A stretch of DNA of 64,000 nucleotides from an uncultured Acetatifactor sp. Its GTDB lineage: Bacteria; Bacillota; Clostridia; Lachnospirales; Lachnospiraceae. This document shows, piece after piece, positions 45,478-54,498 of this stretch. Below the pieces are notes generated by a model, which worked only from the letters and a program-made list of their open reading frames with translations, made no database searches and was not told the DNA's origin. The position numbers and the translations under genes are program-made. Numbering within the stretch: the first letter of the stretch is position 1; each line of letters starts with the position of its first letter. Where the stretch lies: NCBI GenBank assembly GCA_910577665.1, contig CAJTOJ010000020.1, positions 4,738-68,737 on the forward strand, given 5' to 3'.

Positions 45478-45502
45478 AGCGTATTAAGACTCTTAATACG
45501 CT
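45478..45502 (-). promoter_or_regulatory. Perfect 25-bp inverted repeat, probable GntR operator
   Basis: Arms AGCGTATTAAG and CTTAATACGCT are perfect 11-bp inverted repeats around a 3-bp spacer. They overlap the -10 of the minus-strand promoter by two bases, a standard repressor position. YtrA-subfamily GntR proteins bind such long palindromes. Confidence 0.88.
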
Positions 45503-45529
45503 TATACTGCAATTTCAGCATTTTGTCAA
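45501..45529 (-). promoter_or_regulatory. Sigma-A promoter of the GntR-ABC operon
   Basis: Minus-strand TTGACA (45524-45529), a 17-bp spacer, and TATAAG (45501-45506), close to consensus. The operator begins at its -10. Confidence 0.85.
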
Positions 45530-45562
45530 GAACGGCTGTTAGAAAACCATTATGGAAAATCC

Positions 45563-45591
45563 TTGCTTTTACTTCTGCCTTGTCTTAAAAT
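45563..45591 (+). promoter_or_regulatory. Sigma-A promoter of the FecR-DUF3160 gene
   Basis: TTGCTT (45563-45568), 17-bp spacer, TAAAAT (45586-45591), divergent from the GntR promoter about 35 bp away. Confidence 0.7.
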
Positions 45592-45647
45592 AATCCTGTA
45601 TCAGATACACGCAACAACCATTTTAAAAAGGGAGGGGAATCCAATTC

Positions 45648-48362
45648 ATGAAGAAAAAATATACCCATCTTGCAGCCGCCCTGCTGACACTTGCGGCTGT
45701 ATCCCTGCTCACTGCCTGTAGCTTAAAGGCCACCACCATGAACCTGGCCAGGTCAGAGGGTACTGTGGGCATTCTGGACGCGTCCCAGAAAAGCGTAGAG
45801 CCGGTTGAAGACCTGAAGCTCTACAGCGGCTACCAGATGTCAACCCAGCAGCAAAGTTATGCCTGGATCAATCTGGATCAGGTGAAGCTGGCCAAGATGG
45901 ATCAGATCAGCGATGTGGAGATCCAGAAGGAAGGGAGGGACCTGACACTTCTGTTGAATGCCGGCAGCCTGTATTTTAATGTGTCCGAACCCCTGGAGGA
46001 AGACGAGACCATGAGTATCCGCTCCTCCAGCATGGCGGTGGGCATCCGCGGTACCAGCGGCTGGGTAGATGTGCCGACCCCGGACCGGATGCTGGTCCAT
46101 ATCCTGGAGGGCACCGTACAATGCCTGGTGGCAGATCCTGAGAGCGGCCAGTCCCAGAGTGCATCCGTCTCCGCCGGGCAGACCGCGGTGATGACCCTGT
46201 CCGGGGGCCAGGTGAGCCTTACCGTGTCCCAGTTCCGGGAATCTGACATTCCTCCCTTTGTGAAAGGGGAGCTGACCGAGGAAGACCTGCTGGCTTTCCG
46301 GCCCAATTTCGCGCCGGACGGCAGTGACCGCCCTATGTTGATCCCCACCAATGCAACCTACACGGAGACTTCTGTGGAGGCCAGTGTAGGAACCTATACC
46401 GTAGAGCCTGACCTAAGCAATATTGACAACCTGTGGCAGGTATATATGGAGGAAGGCCAGGCCCAGAAATTTGCCAGCAATGGCTTCGTGGTTGCCGGCA
46501 GTGCTGGCAGTGAGTTCTTCAATATCTATGAGTCCAACCGGTATGCCCAGATCCCCAGCTTCGTGACCGTAGACTCCCTGATGCACACCTATCACCTGTA
46601 CTTTGCCCATCTTCTGAAAAATATAGAACGGGACTATCTGGTAGACAAGCTCTCACAGCTGAGCCATCAGATGCTGGAATCCAGCATCCTGCAGTACAGC
46701 CAGTTACAGGGTAGCGAATGGGAGTCTGCTGCCCAGCGCAATGTTGCTTATTTTACTGTGGGAGCAAGGCTTCTGGACGACACTGTGGCAGTGAACGACT
46801 ACGTGTCGGATGTGGTATGGCAGGAGATCGAGAAAATCGGCGCCGCCCAGGGAATTCAGGACTGTGCCATCACCGGGAAGTTTGAGGATTATTCCCAGTA
46901 TATTCCCCGTGGCTACTATGAAGGGGATCCCAGGCTGGAACAGTATTTCCGGGCTATGATGTGGTATGGAAGGATCCATTTCATCCAGGATGAAGAAGAC
47001 CTGGACCGGAGTGCCCTGCTGATTACCCAGGCCCTCTATGACAACCCGGACAGCCTAGCCCTTTGGGAGGCCATCTATGCCGTGACCTCTTTCTTCGCAG
47101 GAGCCAGCGATGATGCCGGTGTATGCGAGTACATTGGCGCTATCCGGTCCGCCTACGGGGAAGAACTCTCCGTCCAGGGACTGGTGGGTGCAGCAGATGC
47201 CTTCCAGGACTATCACACCCAGACTGCCACCTTACGCATACCCCAGATCAATTCCCTGCCCGTGTGGGAAGGTGAAGAGACGGTGATCCCCGGCTTCCGC
47301 TTTATGGGACAGCGTTTTTCCATTGATGCCGCCATCATGCAACGTCTGGTCTACAGCAATGTAGGTTCCAACAGTGCAGGGGAAAACCGAATGCTCCCTG
47401 ATGTGCTGGATGTGCCCGCCGCTCTGGGCAGTGATACAGCCCTAAGCATCCTGGAAGCAAATGGCACTACCGGATATTCCGGATATTCTGAGAACATGAG
47501 CCGTCTTAGACAGGATATGGCAATGGAAAATGGTACCCTCTGGTCAGCCAGCCTCTATGCCAACTGGCTGAATACCTTAAGACCACTGCTTACTGTAAAA
47601 GGCGAGGGCTATCCTCCTTTTATGCAGAATGAAGAGTGGATGAAGAAAAATCTGGAATGTTTCGCAGGCAGTTTTACAGAACTGAAGCATGACACTGTAC
47701 TCTACTCCAAGCAGGTGATGGCAGAGATGGGCGGCGGGGAAGACGACCATCCGGAACCAGACGACCGCGGATATGTGGAACCGGAACCCCTGGTCTATGA
47801 ACGCTTCCTGCGCCTTGCTGACCTGACCGCCCAGGGACTTGCCCAGTATGGGATGCTCTCCGAGACCGACAAGGAGAATCTCTCCAGGCTCTCCTACCTG
47901 GCCAGCCAGCTCCTGGTGATCTCCCAGAAAGAGCTCCGGGAAGAGTCCCTTACCGCAGAAGAATTCGAACTGATCAAGACCTATGGCGGCAACCTGGAAC
48001 ATTTCTGGCGTGAAACTGTAAAGGACCAGAGTGACTCCGACTGGCTGAACAGCCAGGAATACCCGGCTGCTATTGTGGTGGATATTGCCACCGATCCCAA
48101 TGGACAGGTGCTGGAGGCTGCTACCGGCAATCCTTCTACCATCTTCGTAGCCATACAGGTAGAAGGCAAAATAAAAATTGCCCGGGGCAGTGTCTTCACC
48201 TTCTACCAGTTCCCCTGGCCCATGAGTGACAGGCTCACGGATTCCAAGTGGCGGCAGATGATGGGGCTGCAGATAGGGGATGATGGCTATTATAATTATG
48301 ACCGGCCGGTGAGCCAGCCAGAATGGACGGATAGCTACCGGTACCGGTTCAACTGGCAGTAG
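45648..48362 (+). CDS. FecR-domain lipoprotein fused to a DUF3160-like domain
   Basis: A 904-residue lipoprotein. The signal peptide ends at a lipobox LTAC. Residues about 25-210 are a FecR-type domain paralogous to that at 28431-30062: LYSGYQMSTQQQSYAWINLD, SEPLEEDETMSIRSSSMA and VGIRGTSGWVDV. The remaining 650 residues match the DUF3160 type: FVTVDSLMHTYHLYFAHLLK, then helical sequence, and near the end YPAAIVVDIATDPNGQVLE and RGSVFTFYQFPWPMSDRL. Fusion of the two is notable. GGGAGGGG lies about nine bases before ATG 45648. It is divergent from the GntR operon and upstream of the CapA gene. Probable surface protein; function is unknown. Confidence 0.78.
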   Translation: MKKKYTHLAAALLTLAAVSLLTACSLKATTMNLARSEGTVGILDASQKSVEPVEDLKLYSGYQMSTQQQSYAWINLDQVKLAKMDQISDVEIQKEGRDLTLLLNAGSLYFNVSEPLEEDETMSIRSSSMAVGIRGTSGWVDVPTPDRMLVHILEGTVQCLVADPESGQSQSASVSAGQTAVMTLSGGQVSLTVSQFRESDIPPFVKGELTEEDLLAFRPNFAPDGSDRPMLIPTNATYTETSVEASVGTYTVEPDLSNIDNLWQVYMEEGQAQKFASNGFVVAGSAGSEFFNIYESNRYAQIPSFVTVDSLMHTYHLYFAHLLKNIERDYLVDKLSQLSHQMLESSILQYSQLQGSEWESAAQRNVAYFTVGARLLDDTVAVNDYVSDVVWQEIEKIGAAQGIQDCAITGKFEDYSQYIPRGYYEGDPRLEQYFRAMMWYGRIHFIQDEEDLDRSALLITQALYDNPDSLALWEAIYAVTSFFAGASDDAGVCEYIGAIRSAYGEELSVQGLVGAADAFQDYHTQTATLRIPQINSLPVWEGEETVIPGFRFMGQRFSIDAAIMQRLVYSNVGSNSAGENRMLPDVLDVPAALGSDTALSILEANGTTGYSGYSENMSRLRQDMAMENGTLWSASLYANWLNTLRPLLTVKGEGYPPFMQNEEWMKKNLECFAGSFTELKHDTVLYSKQVMAEMGGGEDDHPEPDDRGYVEPEPLVYERFLRLADLTAQGLAQYGMLSETDKENLSRLSYLASQLLVISQKELREESLTAEEFELIKTYGGNLEHFWRETVKDQSDSDWLNSQEYPAAIVVDIATDPNGQVLEAATGNPSTIFVAIQVEGKIKIARGSVFTFYQFPWPMSDRLTDSKWRQMMGLQIGDDGYYNYDRPVSQPEWTDSYRYRFNWQ

Positions 48363-48410
48363 AAGGCTGGGCGCGCATACCAGTCAATCGTTGCTCTTTG
48401 ATGACAGATC

Positions 48411-48454
48411 GCATGTCTGGCATAGAAAGCTTACTTTCCTACTTCCAGACATGC
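48411..48454. promoter_or_regulatory. Strong inverted repeat between FecR-DUF3160 and CapA genes
   Basis: Arms GCATGTCTGG and CCAGACATGC are perfect, with inner AGAAAG/CTTTC pairing. No U tract follows on the plus strand. It may be an mRNA hairpin, an operator, or a weak terminator. Confidence 0.6.
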
Positions 48455-48526
48455 CGCCAGGCCTGAACACCAGACCCCCATGGGATCGGCTGCGCCAACA
48501 TCCATAAAAGGCCGGAAGTTTCATGG

Positions 48527-50203
48527 ATGGTGACGGGACTTTTACACCAAGGCAAGAGGCTATGGGTACAGATGTGGAATATAAATAACAAATTCAAAAG
48601 TGCCATGAGCACCTTACGCAAAAAAACATCCAAAATAATGCTGCTGGCTGTGGCGGGCCTTCTCGTCACAGCCATAAGTACCGGCTCCGTTCTGTATTTG
48701 CTCTGGCAGGACGGAGCTTTTCTGCCAGGCTGGATCACCTGGCAGGAGCGCAATACCTTTGATGCATCCGGCGCTTATGAGATGACCCTGGATAGACGGA
48801 CCGTGGAGATCCGCTACCAGGATTCCCTGATCTGGACCTCCCCCAAAAAGGTGAAGATCCAGGATGCCCTGTGCTGCGACATAGACAACGATGGAGCGGA
48901 CGAGCTGGTGCTGCTGTGCTGGAAAATAGGCCGTTACGGGAAATACAGGCCTTTCTGGGTAAAGGAAGATGAAGAAACCTGGTCCCAGCATCTTTTTGTG
49001 TACGAATTCACCGGGGATACGATCCGCGCCAAATGGATGTCTTCCTATATGGGGATAGATGTGACAGACATAGACGCCGGACTGACAGCAGACAGGCCAA
49101 TGACTGCCAAAACGGCAACGAACCAGCAAGCAGCTACCGGGACAGCAACGAACCCACCAGAGACTACCCAGACTACAGCAGACAGGCCGGACTCCGACCA
49201 GCCAGGCAGACAGTCCACCCCCAGATCCCGCCTGCTGCTTACAGACCTCCAGGGAAAAGTGAGCTACTGGTACTGGGATTCCTGGGGCTTTGCAAAAGAA
49301 GAGACCGAGGTCTCCTTCGTTGTCTTCGGGGATAACTTGATCCACGAACCGATCTACCGCTATGGATTGCAAAGCGACCCGACATTCGGCTTTCTGTACA
49401 AAAATATACGGGGAGTCCTGTCAGAAGCAGATGTAGCCGTGATCAACCAGGAGACGCCGCTGGTGGACAATCCCGCCCTCTACGGGGATTATCCCAGGTT
49501 CGGCACCCCCGCCGGGGTGGGCTACGCCATTGCCAATGCAGGCTTCGATATCGTAACCTGTGCTACGAACCACGCCCTGGACCGGGGAATGGATGGCATA
49601 AATTTTACCAGGGAACTTTTCACTTCCCAGAATATGCTCTGCCTGGGAATCCAGTCTGAGGAAGAGACGGACTATGCCCCCTATGAGCTGCTTATGAAAA
49701 ATAATATCCGCTTTGCCCTGCTCAACTATACCTATGGCACCAACGGGATACGGCTCCCGCCCCAGTCACCCTATGCGGTGCATCTGCTGGAGGAGGAAAC
49801 ACAGATCCGGGCGGACATCGCCCAGGCTAAAGAAGCTTCCGATTTCGTGATCGTATTCGCCCACTGGGGTACAGAGTATGAGGAGGCTCCGGATGACTTC
49901 CAGACAAAATGGACACAGATCTTCCTGGACGCGGGAGTGAATGTGGTGGTGGGCGCCCATCCTCACGCGCTGCAGCCCTTCGAGGTTCTGGAGGCTGAAA
50001 ATGGTCACCAGATGCTGGTCTACTATTCCATCGGCAATTATATCAGCGCCCAAAAGGAGTCTTCCTGCACAAAAGGCGGCATGGCATACTTTACTGTCTC
50101 CCTCACCCAGGATGGGTTCCAGGTGACGGAGTACGGCCTGGAACCTCTTGTGATTACCCGGGAAGAAGACGGACGGTACACGGTGGATTTTGCGCCGCGC
50201 TGA
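48527..50203 (+). CDS. CapA-family protein with N-terminal FG-GAP-like domain
   Basis: A 558-residue membrane-anchored protein. A signal anchor (IMLLAVAGLLVTAISTGSVLY) is followed by an outside domain with DIDNDGADELVLLCWK, an FG-GAP/EF-like calcium-binding pattern, and KYRPFWVKEDEETWSQHLF. A Thr/Gln/Asp-rich linker (about residues 185-235) leads to the CapA/PgsA metallophosphatase-like domain: VVFGDNLIHEPIYRYG, INQETPLVDNP, CATNHALDRGMDG, FAHWGTEYEE and VVVGAHPHALQPFE. CapA-type proteins take part in poly-gamma-glutamate or capsule synthesis. GGAAG precedes ATG 48527; ATG 48572 is the alternative. It probably shares its message with the FecR-DUF3160 gene. Confidence 0.82.
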   Translation: MVTGLLHQGKRLWVQMWNINNKFKSAMSTLRKKTSKIMLLAVAGLLVTAISTGSVLYLLWQDGAFLPGWITWQERNTFDASGAYEMTLDRRTVEIRYQDSLIWTSPKKVKIQDALCCDIDNDGADELVLLCWKIGRYGKYRPFWVKEDEETWSQHLFVYEFTGDTIRAKWMSSYMGIDVTDIDAGLTADRPMTAKTATNQQAATGTATNPPETTQTTADRPDSDQPGRQSTPRSRLLLTDLQGKVSYWYWDSWGFAKEETEVSFVVFGDNLIHEPIYRYGLQSDPTFGFLYKNIRGVLSEADVAVINQETPLVDNPALYGDYPRFGTPAGVGYAIANAGFDIVTCATNHALDRGMDGINFTRELFTSQNMLCLGIQSEEETDYAPYELLMKNNIRFALLNYTYGTNGIRLPPQSPYAVHLLEEETQIRADIAQAKEASDFVIVFAHWGTEYEEAPDDFQTKWTQIFLDAGVNVVVGAHPHALQPFEVLEAENGHQMLVYYSIGNYISAQKESSCTKGGMAYFTVSLTQDGFQVTEYGLEPLVITREEDGRYTVDFAPR

Positions 50204-50230
50204 ACCGCCTTCTGGATTCTGTGTGTTCCC

Positions 50231-51583
50231 TTACTCCTGTCTGTGGTCTGTGGCGCCATCGGCAACGGGCGCCCAGGCCTGCTCACAGATCCTGCCCAGT
50301 TCCCCAATTGCATACAATGGCAGATTTACCAGCCCCTCCTCCCTGCGGTAATCTGCCATGGATGTGCGCACAGACAACTGGGGATGATATTTCTCCCTGT
50401 ATACCCGCAGACTCTTTGCCTTTAGATTTAACTGGGCCTTCACTTCCACAGGAATCACCATCTCCCCATTGTCCACCAGGAAATCAATCTCACAGGAATT
50501 TCTGTCATTGGTATAATAGTAAGTTCGTAAGGACGGATCTGCCACAAGCTGCTGTAGCACATACTGTTCTGTCAAAGCTCCCTTGAACTTTGTGAACACG
50601 TCATTCCCGTCCAGCAGAGTGCGCTGTCCCAGTCCAACCATACATCCCAGCAGTCCCACATCCGCCAGGAATAACTTAAATGCCTTCAGATCTTCATACG
50701 CCTTCAGCGGAATTCCCGGACTGGTGACACGGCTGACCTTGTGGATCAGCCCACAGTCTGCCAGCCAGAGAATCGCTGTCTCAAACTCCTTCGCCCGACC
50801 ACCTTCCCTCACCAGACCATAAACAAACTTCCGGTTCTCCCTGGCAAGCTGGGATGGAATGCTGTTCCAGAGCAAACGGATCCTGGGTACTATTTCCACT
50901 GGCGCATGTTTGGAAAAATCCTGCTCGTATGCAGCCAGGATGCGCCCCTGCACTTCCCGGACCTCATTGAAATCTTGATTCTCCACAAAACGGGCCACCG
51001 CTTCCGGCATACCACCCACAAAGTAGTAGTATTTTAAGGCATCCACATAGGTCTGCCGAAACATTGTTATCATGGATACATCCTGTCCGGACAACAGTTC
51101 TACAAAGCGTTCCTGGCCAAGCGCCATCAGAAATTCCCGGAAGGAAAGGGGATAAAGCTTTAGGAAATCCACTTTCCCCACCGGAAAAGAAGTCCCTCCG
51201 TGCAGGGCGATCCCCAGAAGAGAACCCGCACAGATAATATGATACTGGGGTGCAAGCTCTTGGAAATATTTCAAGCTGGAAAGCGCTCTGGGAACCTCCT
51301 GTACCTCATCAAACAGAATCAATGTGTGCTCTGGGTCAATCTTCCTTCCTGCATATATCTCCAGCCCCAGCATAATCCGCTCTATCTGTAGATCCGAAGC
51401 GAACAGCTCCGCCATCCTGCTATTGGCATCAAAATTGATATATACCGTGTCCCGGTAAGCCTGCCTGCCAAACTCCTTCATGAGCCAGGTCTTCCCCACC
51501 TGCCTGGCCCCCTCGATAATCAAGGGTTTTCTATATTTCCCATCCTTCCATCTGTAAAGAGCTTCTAATGCCACACGATACAT
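50231..51583 (-). CDS. DUF4143 AAA ATPase (ATP-binding, PD-(D/E)XK-like)
   Basis: About 450 residues. Walker A is IIEGARQVGKTWLMKEF, Walker B TLILFDEVQEVPRALS, and sensor-like HIICAGSLLGIALHGG follows. The C-terminal DUF4143 domain holds an EIDFLVDNGEMVIPVEVKA stretch, the usual degenerate nuclease core of this group. Such proteins are frequent in Firmicutes genomes; their role is not established though some are linked to mobile DNA or toxin-antitoxin-like systems. ATG 51583 is supported by AAGGAGG eight bases upstream, and a consensus promoter lies at 51638-51666. It converges with the CapA gene, whose stop is 27 bp away. Confidence 0.87.
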   Translation of the reverse strand: MYRVALEALYRWKDGKYRKPLIIEGARQVGKTWLMKEFGRQAYRDTVYINFDANSRMAELFASDLQIERIMLGLEIYAGRKIDPEHTLILFDEVQEVPRALSSLKYFQELAPQYHIICAGSLLGIALHGGTSFPVGKVDFLKLYPLSFREFLMALGQERFVELLSGQDVSMITMFRQTYVDALKYYYFVGGMPEAVARFVENQDFNEVREVQGRILAAYEQDFSKHAPVEIVPRIRLLWNSIPSQLARENRKFVYGLVREGGRAKEFETAILWLADCGLIHKVSRVTSPGIPLKAYEDLKAFKLFLADVGLLGCMVGLGQRTLLDGNDVFTKFKGALTEQYVLQQLVADPSLRTYYYTNDRNSCEIDFLVDNGEMVIPVEVKAQLNLKAKSLRVYREKYHPQLSVRTSMADYRREEGLVNLPLYAIGELGRICEQAWAPVADGATDHRQE

Positions 51584-51637
51584 GCCTGTGCCTCCTTTCC
51601 TATGAAGAAAAAACGCAATGAGGTATCTGCATGTGAC

Positions 51638-51666
51638 ATTATAGCATGCATCCACACTTTTTACAA
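51638..51666 (-). promoter_or_regulatory. Sigma-A promoter of the DUF4143 gene
   Basis: Minus-strand TTGTAA (51661-51666), a 17-bp spacer and a perfect TATAAT (51638-51643). Just upstream an AT-rich palindrome (51687-51709, arms ACATTTT and AAAATGT) could be an operator. Confidence 0.82.
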
Positions 51667-51714
51667 GGAAATATGCTTAGCAACGGACATTTTTTACAAT
51701 GTAAAATGTGAATC

Positions 51715-54051
51715 TCATCGCTCCACATCTACCTGGATCAGACGGGCGTTCAGGCTCTCCGCGAAGCCTTCCGGCATGGTGCTGCCTGCCAGTTCAAACA
51801 GGGACTGTGGCGTCATGGATTTCATCATGTCCCACATGCCGCTGCCTGGAGCCAGTTCAAAGCCGGATGCCAGCTTCACGGCTTCGGAAACGATCTCCAG
51901 AGCCCTGGGGGATCTGGCAATCTCTTCCATCCTGTAACGGATATTGTATTTTCCCTCGGGGAATTCCATGGGTGCCTTCAAGTCCAGGTCGCCAGAGAGT
52001 CTGAACCAGTTGGCCACCCCTTCCGCCCTTTCCTTCACCTGTGGCAGCACGTAGATCTCCGGCTCCTTGTCCACTTTCTCCAGGGTCATACTGTCCTTGC
52101 AGGTTTCCGGCCAGACAGAGGCGGATCCCGTCCTGGCCACCGCCAGAATCTGATTGAACTCGTCTTCCAGCGCCACCCGGAATACAAACACTTTATCCCC
52201 GTTTTGCACCCCCGCCAGCTTCCCGTTCACATACAGGGACACCACTTTCTGGTTAGAGTAGACCCGGATATCCGTATATTCCCCCGCCCGTTTTGCATAA
52301 CGTCTGCCGCAGAGGTGTACCATAGGCTCCCTGTTCCAGTACGCTTTGTAGATATAATAGCTGTCCTTCTTCACCAGCCGGTCCATGGTCACAAGTCCCT
52401 TGTTGTTCCTGCCCGATACACCGCCCTCATCCCTGGCAGCGCAGCCGAAATCAAACATATTCCATACATGGCTGGACCACAGCCAGGGACGCTCTTCCAA
52501 GACCTTTGCCATATGCTCATGATAGAGCGCCTGGTACTCCTCGCTGTAATCCTTGCAGGCCGGATCCGGGCTGTGGTAAGTGAGGATTCCCTCACATCCA
52601 TATTCGGAAAGCCCGAGGCAGATCCCGGGATGCATCTCATGGAACCTGTCCAGCCAGGGTCCGTTATCCTCCATCTTCCCGCCATACCAGCCGAAGTAGT
52701 GGTTATAGCTCTCCACATCGGTGATCCCATGGAGAGGACTGTCCAGGGGCGTCATGGTCACATGGGCGATGGTGGTCAGTCTCGTGGGATCCAGCTTTTT
52801 GCACAGCGCGTTCAATTCCCTGTGATTCTCCACAAGCAGCTCAGAGATTCCGCCGATTAAGATCTCGTTGGAGATCCCCCAGAAGCAGATGCATGGATGG
52901 TTATAGTTCTGTATCACCAGCTCCTGTAGCTGGGTGATACAGTTCTCATGGGCCGCCGGATCCGGGTTCATGACACTGATAAAGGGAATCTCAGCCCACA
53001 CTACAAATCCCAGCTCATCGCAGGCATCGTAAAAGTCCTGGGAATGCTGGTAATGGGCCAGACGGACGGTATTGGCCCCAAGCTCCTTGATGATCCTGGC
53101 ATCCCGGTAGTGATCCTCTCTGCTCAGCGCATTGCCCTGGTACAACAGATCCTGGTGACGGCTGACCCCCCGCAGGGGCATAGGTATCCCGTTTAGAAGA
53201 AAACCCTTGTCAGGGTCGCAGGCAAAGCTCCTGACGCCGGTCCGGACAGCCACCTGGTCATACGCCTCATTGCGCCTGAGCAAGGTGGCTGTCACAGTGT
53301 ACAGATACGGGTGTTCACAGTCCCACAGGGTCACATCCGGCACAAATACCACAATCTTCGGATCCGTGGCCGGACGCACCGCACCTGCCACTTCCCGGCC
53401 TGCCGCATCGCGGATGTCATACTGCACGGTGAAATTTTCATCCGCACCTTTTACCCAGGCTTCCAGGGTAAATTCCGCGCCGCCTGCTTCCAAATCTCTT
53501 CCACAGGCCTCTGCCTTAGACCCCCAGGGCGCCGCCGTCACCTTCAGCCCGCAGCCGCCCCAGTATTCCAGGTCAAAATGAACCGCAGGGACACTGATCA
53601 GATTCACCCCACGGTACAGTCCGCCATAAAAAGTGAAATCCGCCGACTGCGGATATACATTACTCCGGTTCTCATTGCTACAGGCAATGACCAGCAGATT
53701 CTCCCCTGCACCTGGCTGCAGGCAGGCATCCGTGATATCAGTCCGGAACATGGAATATCCACCCTCATGGCGACTTACTTCCTGCCCATTCACATATACC
53801 ACCGCCTGCTGTCCTGCCGCCGGAATCTCCAGGAAGATACGCCCTCCCGCCAAAGGCTGGACAGGTGTCTCAAAGGCTCTCGCATACCAGCACTGTCCCC
53901 GGTAATAGCTTCCGTTCCCATCGTGACCGTCCACTGCATTCCAGGTGTGTGGCAGTCTCACATTCTCCCATTCCACAGGATATTCTGATGGCAGTCCCAC
54001 ATCCTGTCTATTGAATTTCCAGCCGCTGTTCAGGCAGATGATATCTCTCAT
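51715..54051 (-). CDS. GH2 beta-galactosidase/beta-glucuronidase-type glycoside hydrolase
   Basis: About 778 residues. The N-terminal sugar-binding domain (NSGWKFNRQDVGLPSEYP, VRLPHTWNAVDGHDGNGSY) is followed by an immunoglobulin-like domain and the TIM barrel. The acid/base Glu is in CFWGISNEILIGG and the nucleophile Glu in LGLSEYGCEG; RGVSRHQDLLYQG and RLAHYQHSQDFYD are further GH2 landmarks. The C-terminal beta domains are present. No signal peptide is seen. ATG 54051 (MRDIICLNSGWKF) is chosen; AAGGAGG is somewhat far upstream (12 bases). GH2 covers beta-galactosidase, glucuronidase and mannosidase; the exact substrate is not settled. It stands alone on the minus strand with no partner transporter adjacent. 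Confidence 0.92.
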   Translation of the reverse strand: MRDIICLNSGWKFNRQDVGLPSEYPVEWENVRLPHTWNAVDGHDGNGSYYRGQCWYARAFETPVQPLAGGRIFLEIPAAGQQAVVYVNGQEVSRHEGGYSMFRTDITDACLQPGAGENLLVIACSNENRSNVYPQSADFTFYGGLYRGVNLISVPAVHFDLEYWGGCGLKVTAAPWGSKAEACGRDLEAGGAEFTLEAWVKGADENFTVQYDIRDAAGREVAGAVRPATDPKIVVFVPDVTLWDCEHPYLYTVTATLLRRNEAYDQVAVRTGVRSFACDPDKGFLLNGIPMPLRGVSRHQDLLYQGNALSREDHYRDARIIKELGANTVRLAHYQHSQDFYDACDELGFVVWAEIPFISVMNPDPAAHENCITQLQELVIQNYNHPCICFWGISNEILIGGISELLVENHRELNALCKKLDPTRLTTIAHVTMTPLDSPLHGITDVESYNHYFGWYGGKMEDNGPWLDRFHEMHPGICLGLSEYGCEGILTYHSPDPACKDYSEEYQALYHEHMAKVLEERPWLWSSHVWNMFDFGCAARDEGGVSGRNNKGLVTMDRLVKKDSYYIYKAYWNREPMVHLCGRRYAKRAGEYTDIRVYSNQKVVSLYVNGKLAGVQNGDKVFVFRVALEDEFNQILAVARTGSASVWPETCKDSMTLEKVDKEPEIYVLPQVKERAEGVANWFRLSGDLDLKAPMEFPEGKYNIRYRMEEIARSPRALEIVSEAVKLASGFELAPGSGMWDMMKSMTPQSLFELAGSTMPEGFAESLNARLIQVDVER

Positions 54052-54498
54052 AAATTTGCGATGCCTCCTTTTTCCTCTTTTCCAGGCAGATCCCTTTTCC
54101 ACCGATATCCAATTCCAGACAGATGACTTTCATCTGATATATTAGTATGCGCCCTATGGCTCATTCTCATACACACCCTGCTGCCAGTGGTCTGCCACTG
54201 GCGTTATACCTGCCAGCTGATTCCGTATATAAACCTGCCAACTGATTTCTTTCCAGCGGAACCTTTCCTGGCCGCTTGTCCAGTTACTTTTCACGGCTTT
54301 GCCGCTCAAAGCAACATGATGCACACGTGAATCCTTGTCCAAACTGTAGCAGAACTTTTTAAAACAACCTCATTGCATGAATGCATTCCATCCTTTACAA
54401 TAAGTCAAAAGGCGCCAGGACAGGCTTAGCCAAAACCCCGGATACGCCTACAGGGCGTACCAAATCGCACAAGGAGGTACCCATATGGCGGAACCAGA
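54052..54498. other. Gene-free stretch upstream of the GH2 gene
   Basis: About 450 bp with no recognisable gene; a short minus-strand frame at 54154-54342 shows no motif and I do not call it. It should hold the GH2 promoter. The right end leads into the MGMT-like remnant. Confidence 0.45.

Noticed and set aside
54154..54342. 62-codon minus-strand frame upstream of the GH2 gene
   Set aside because: No motif, no ribosome-binding site and composition typical of non-coding sequence.
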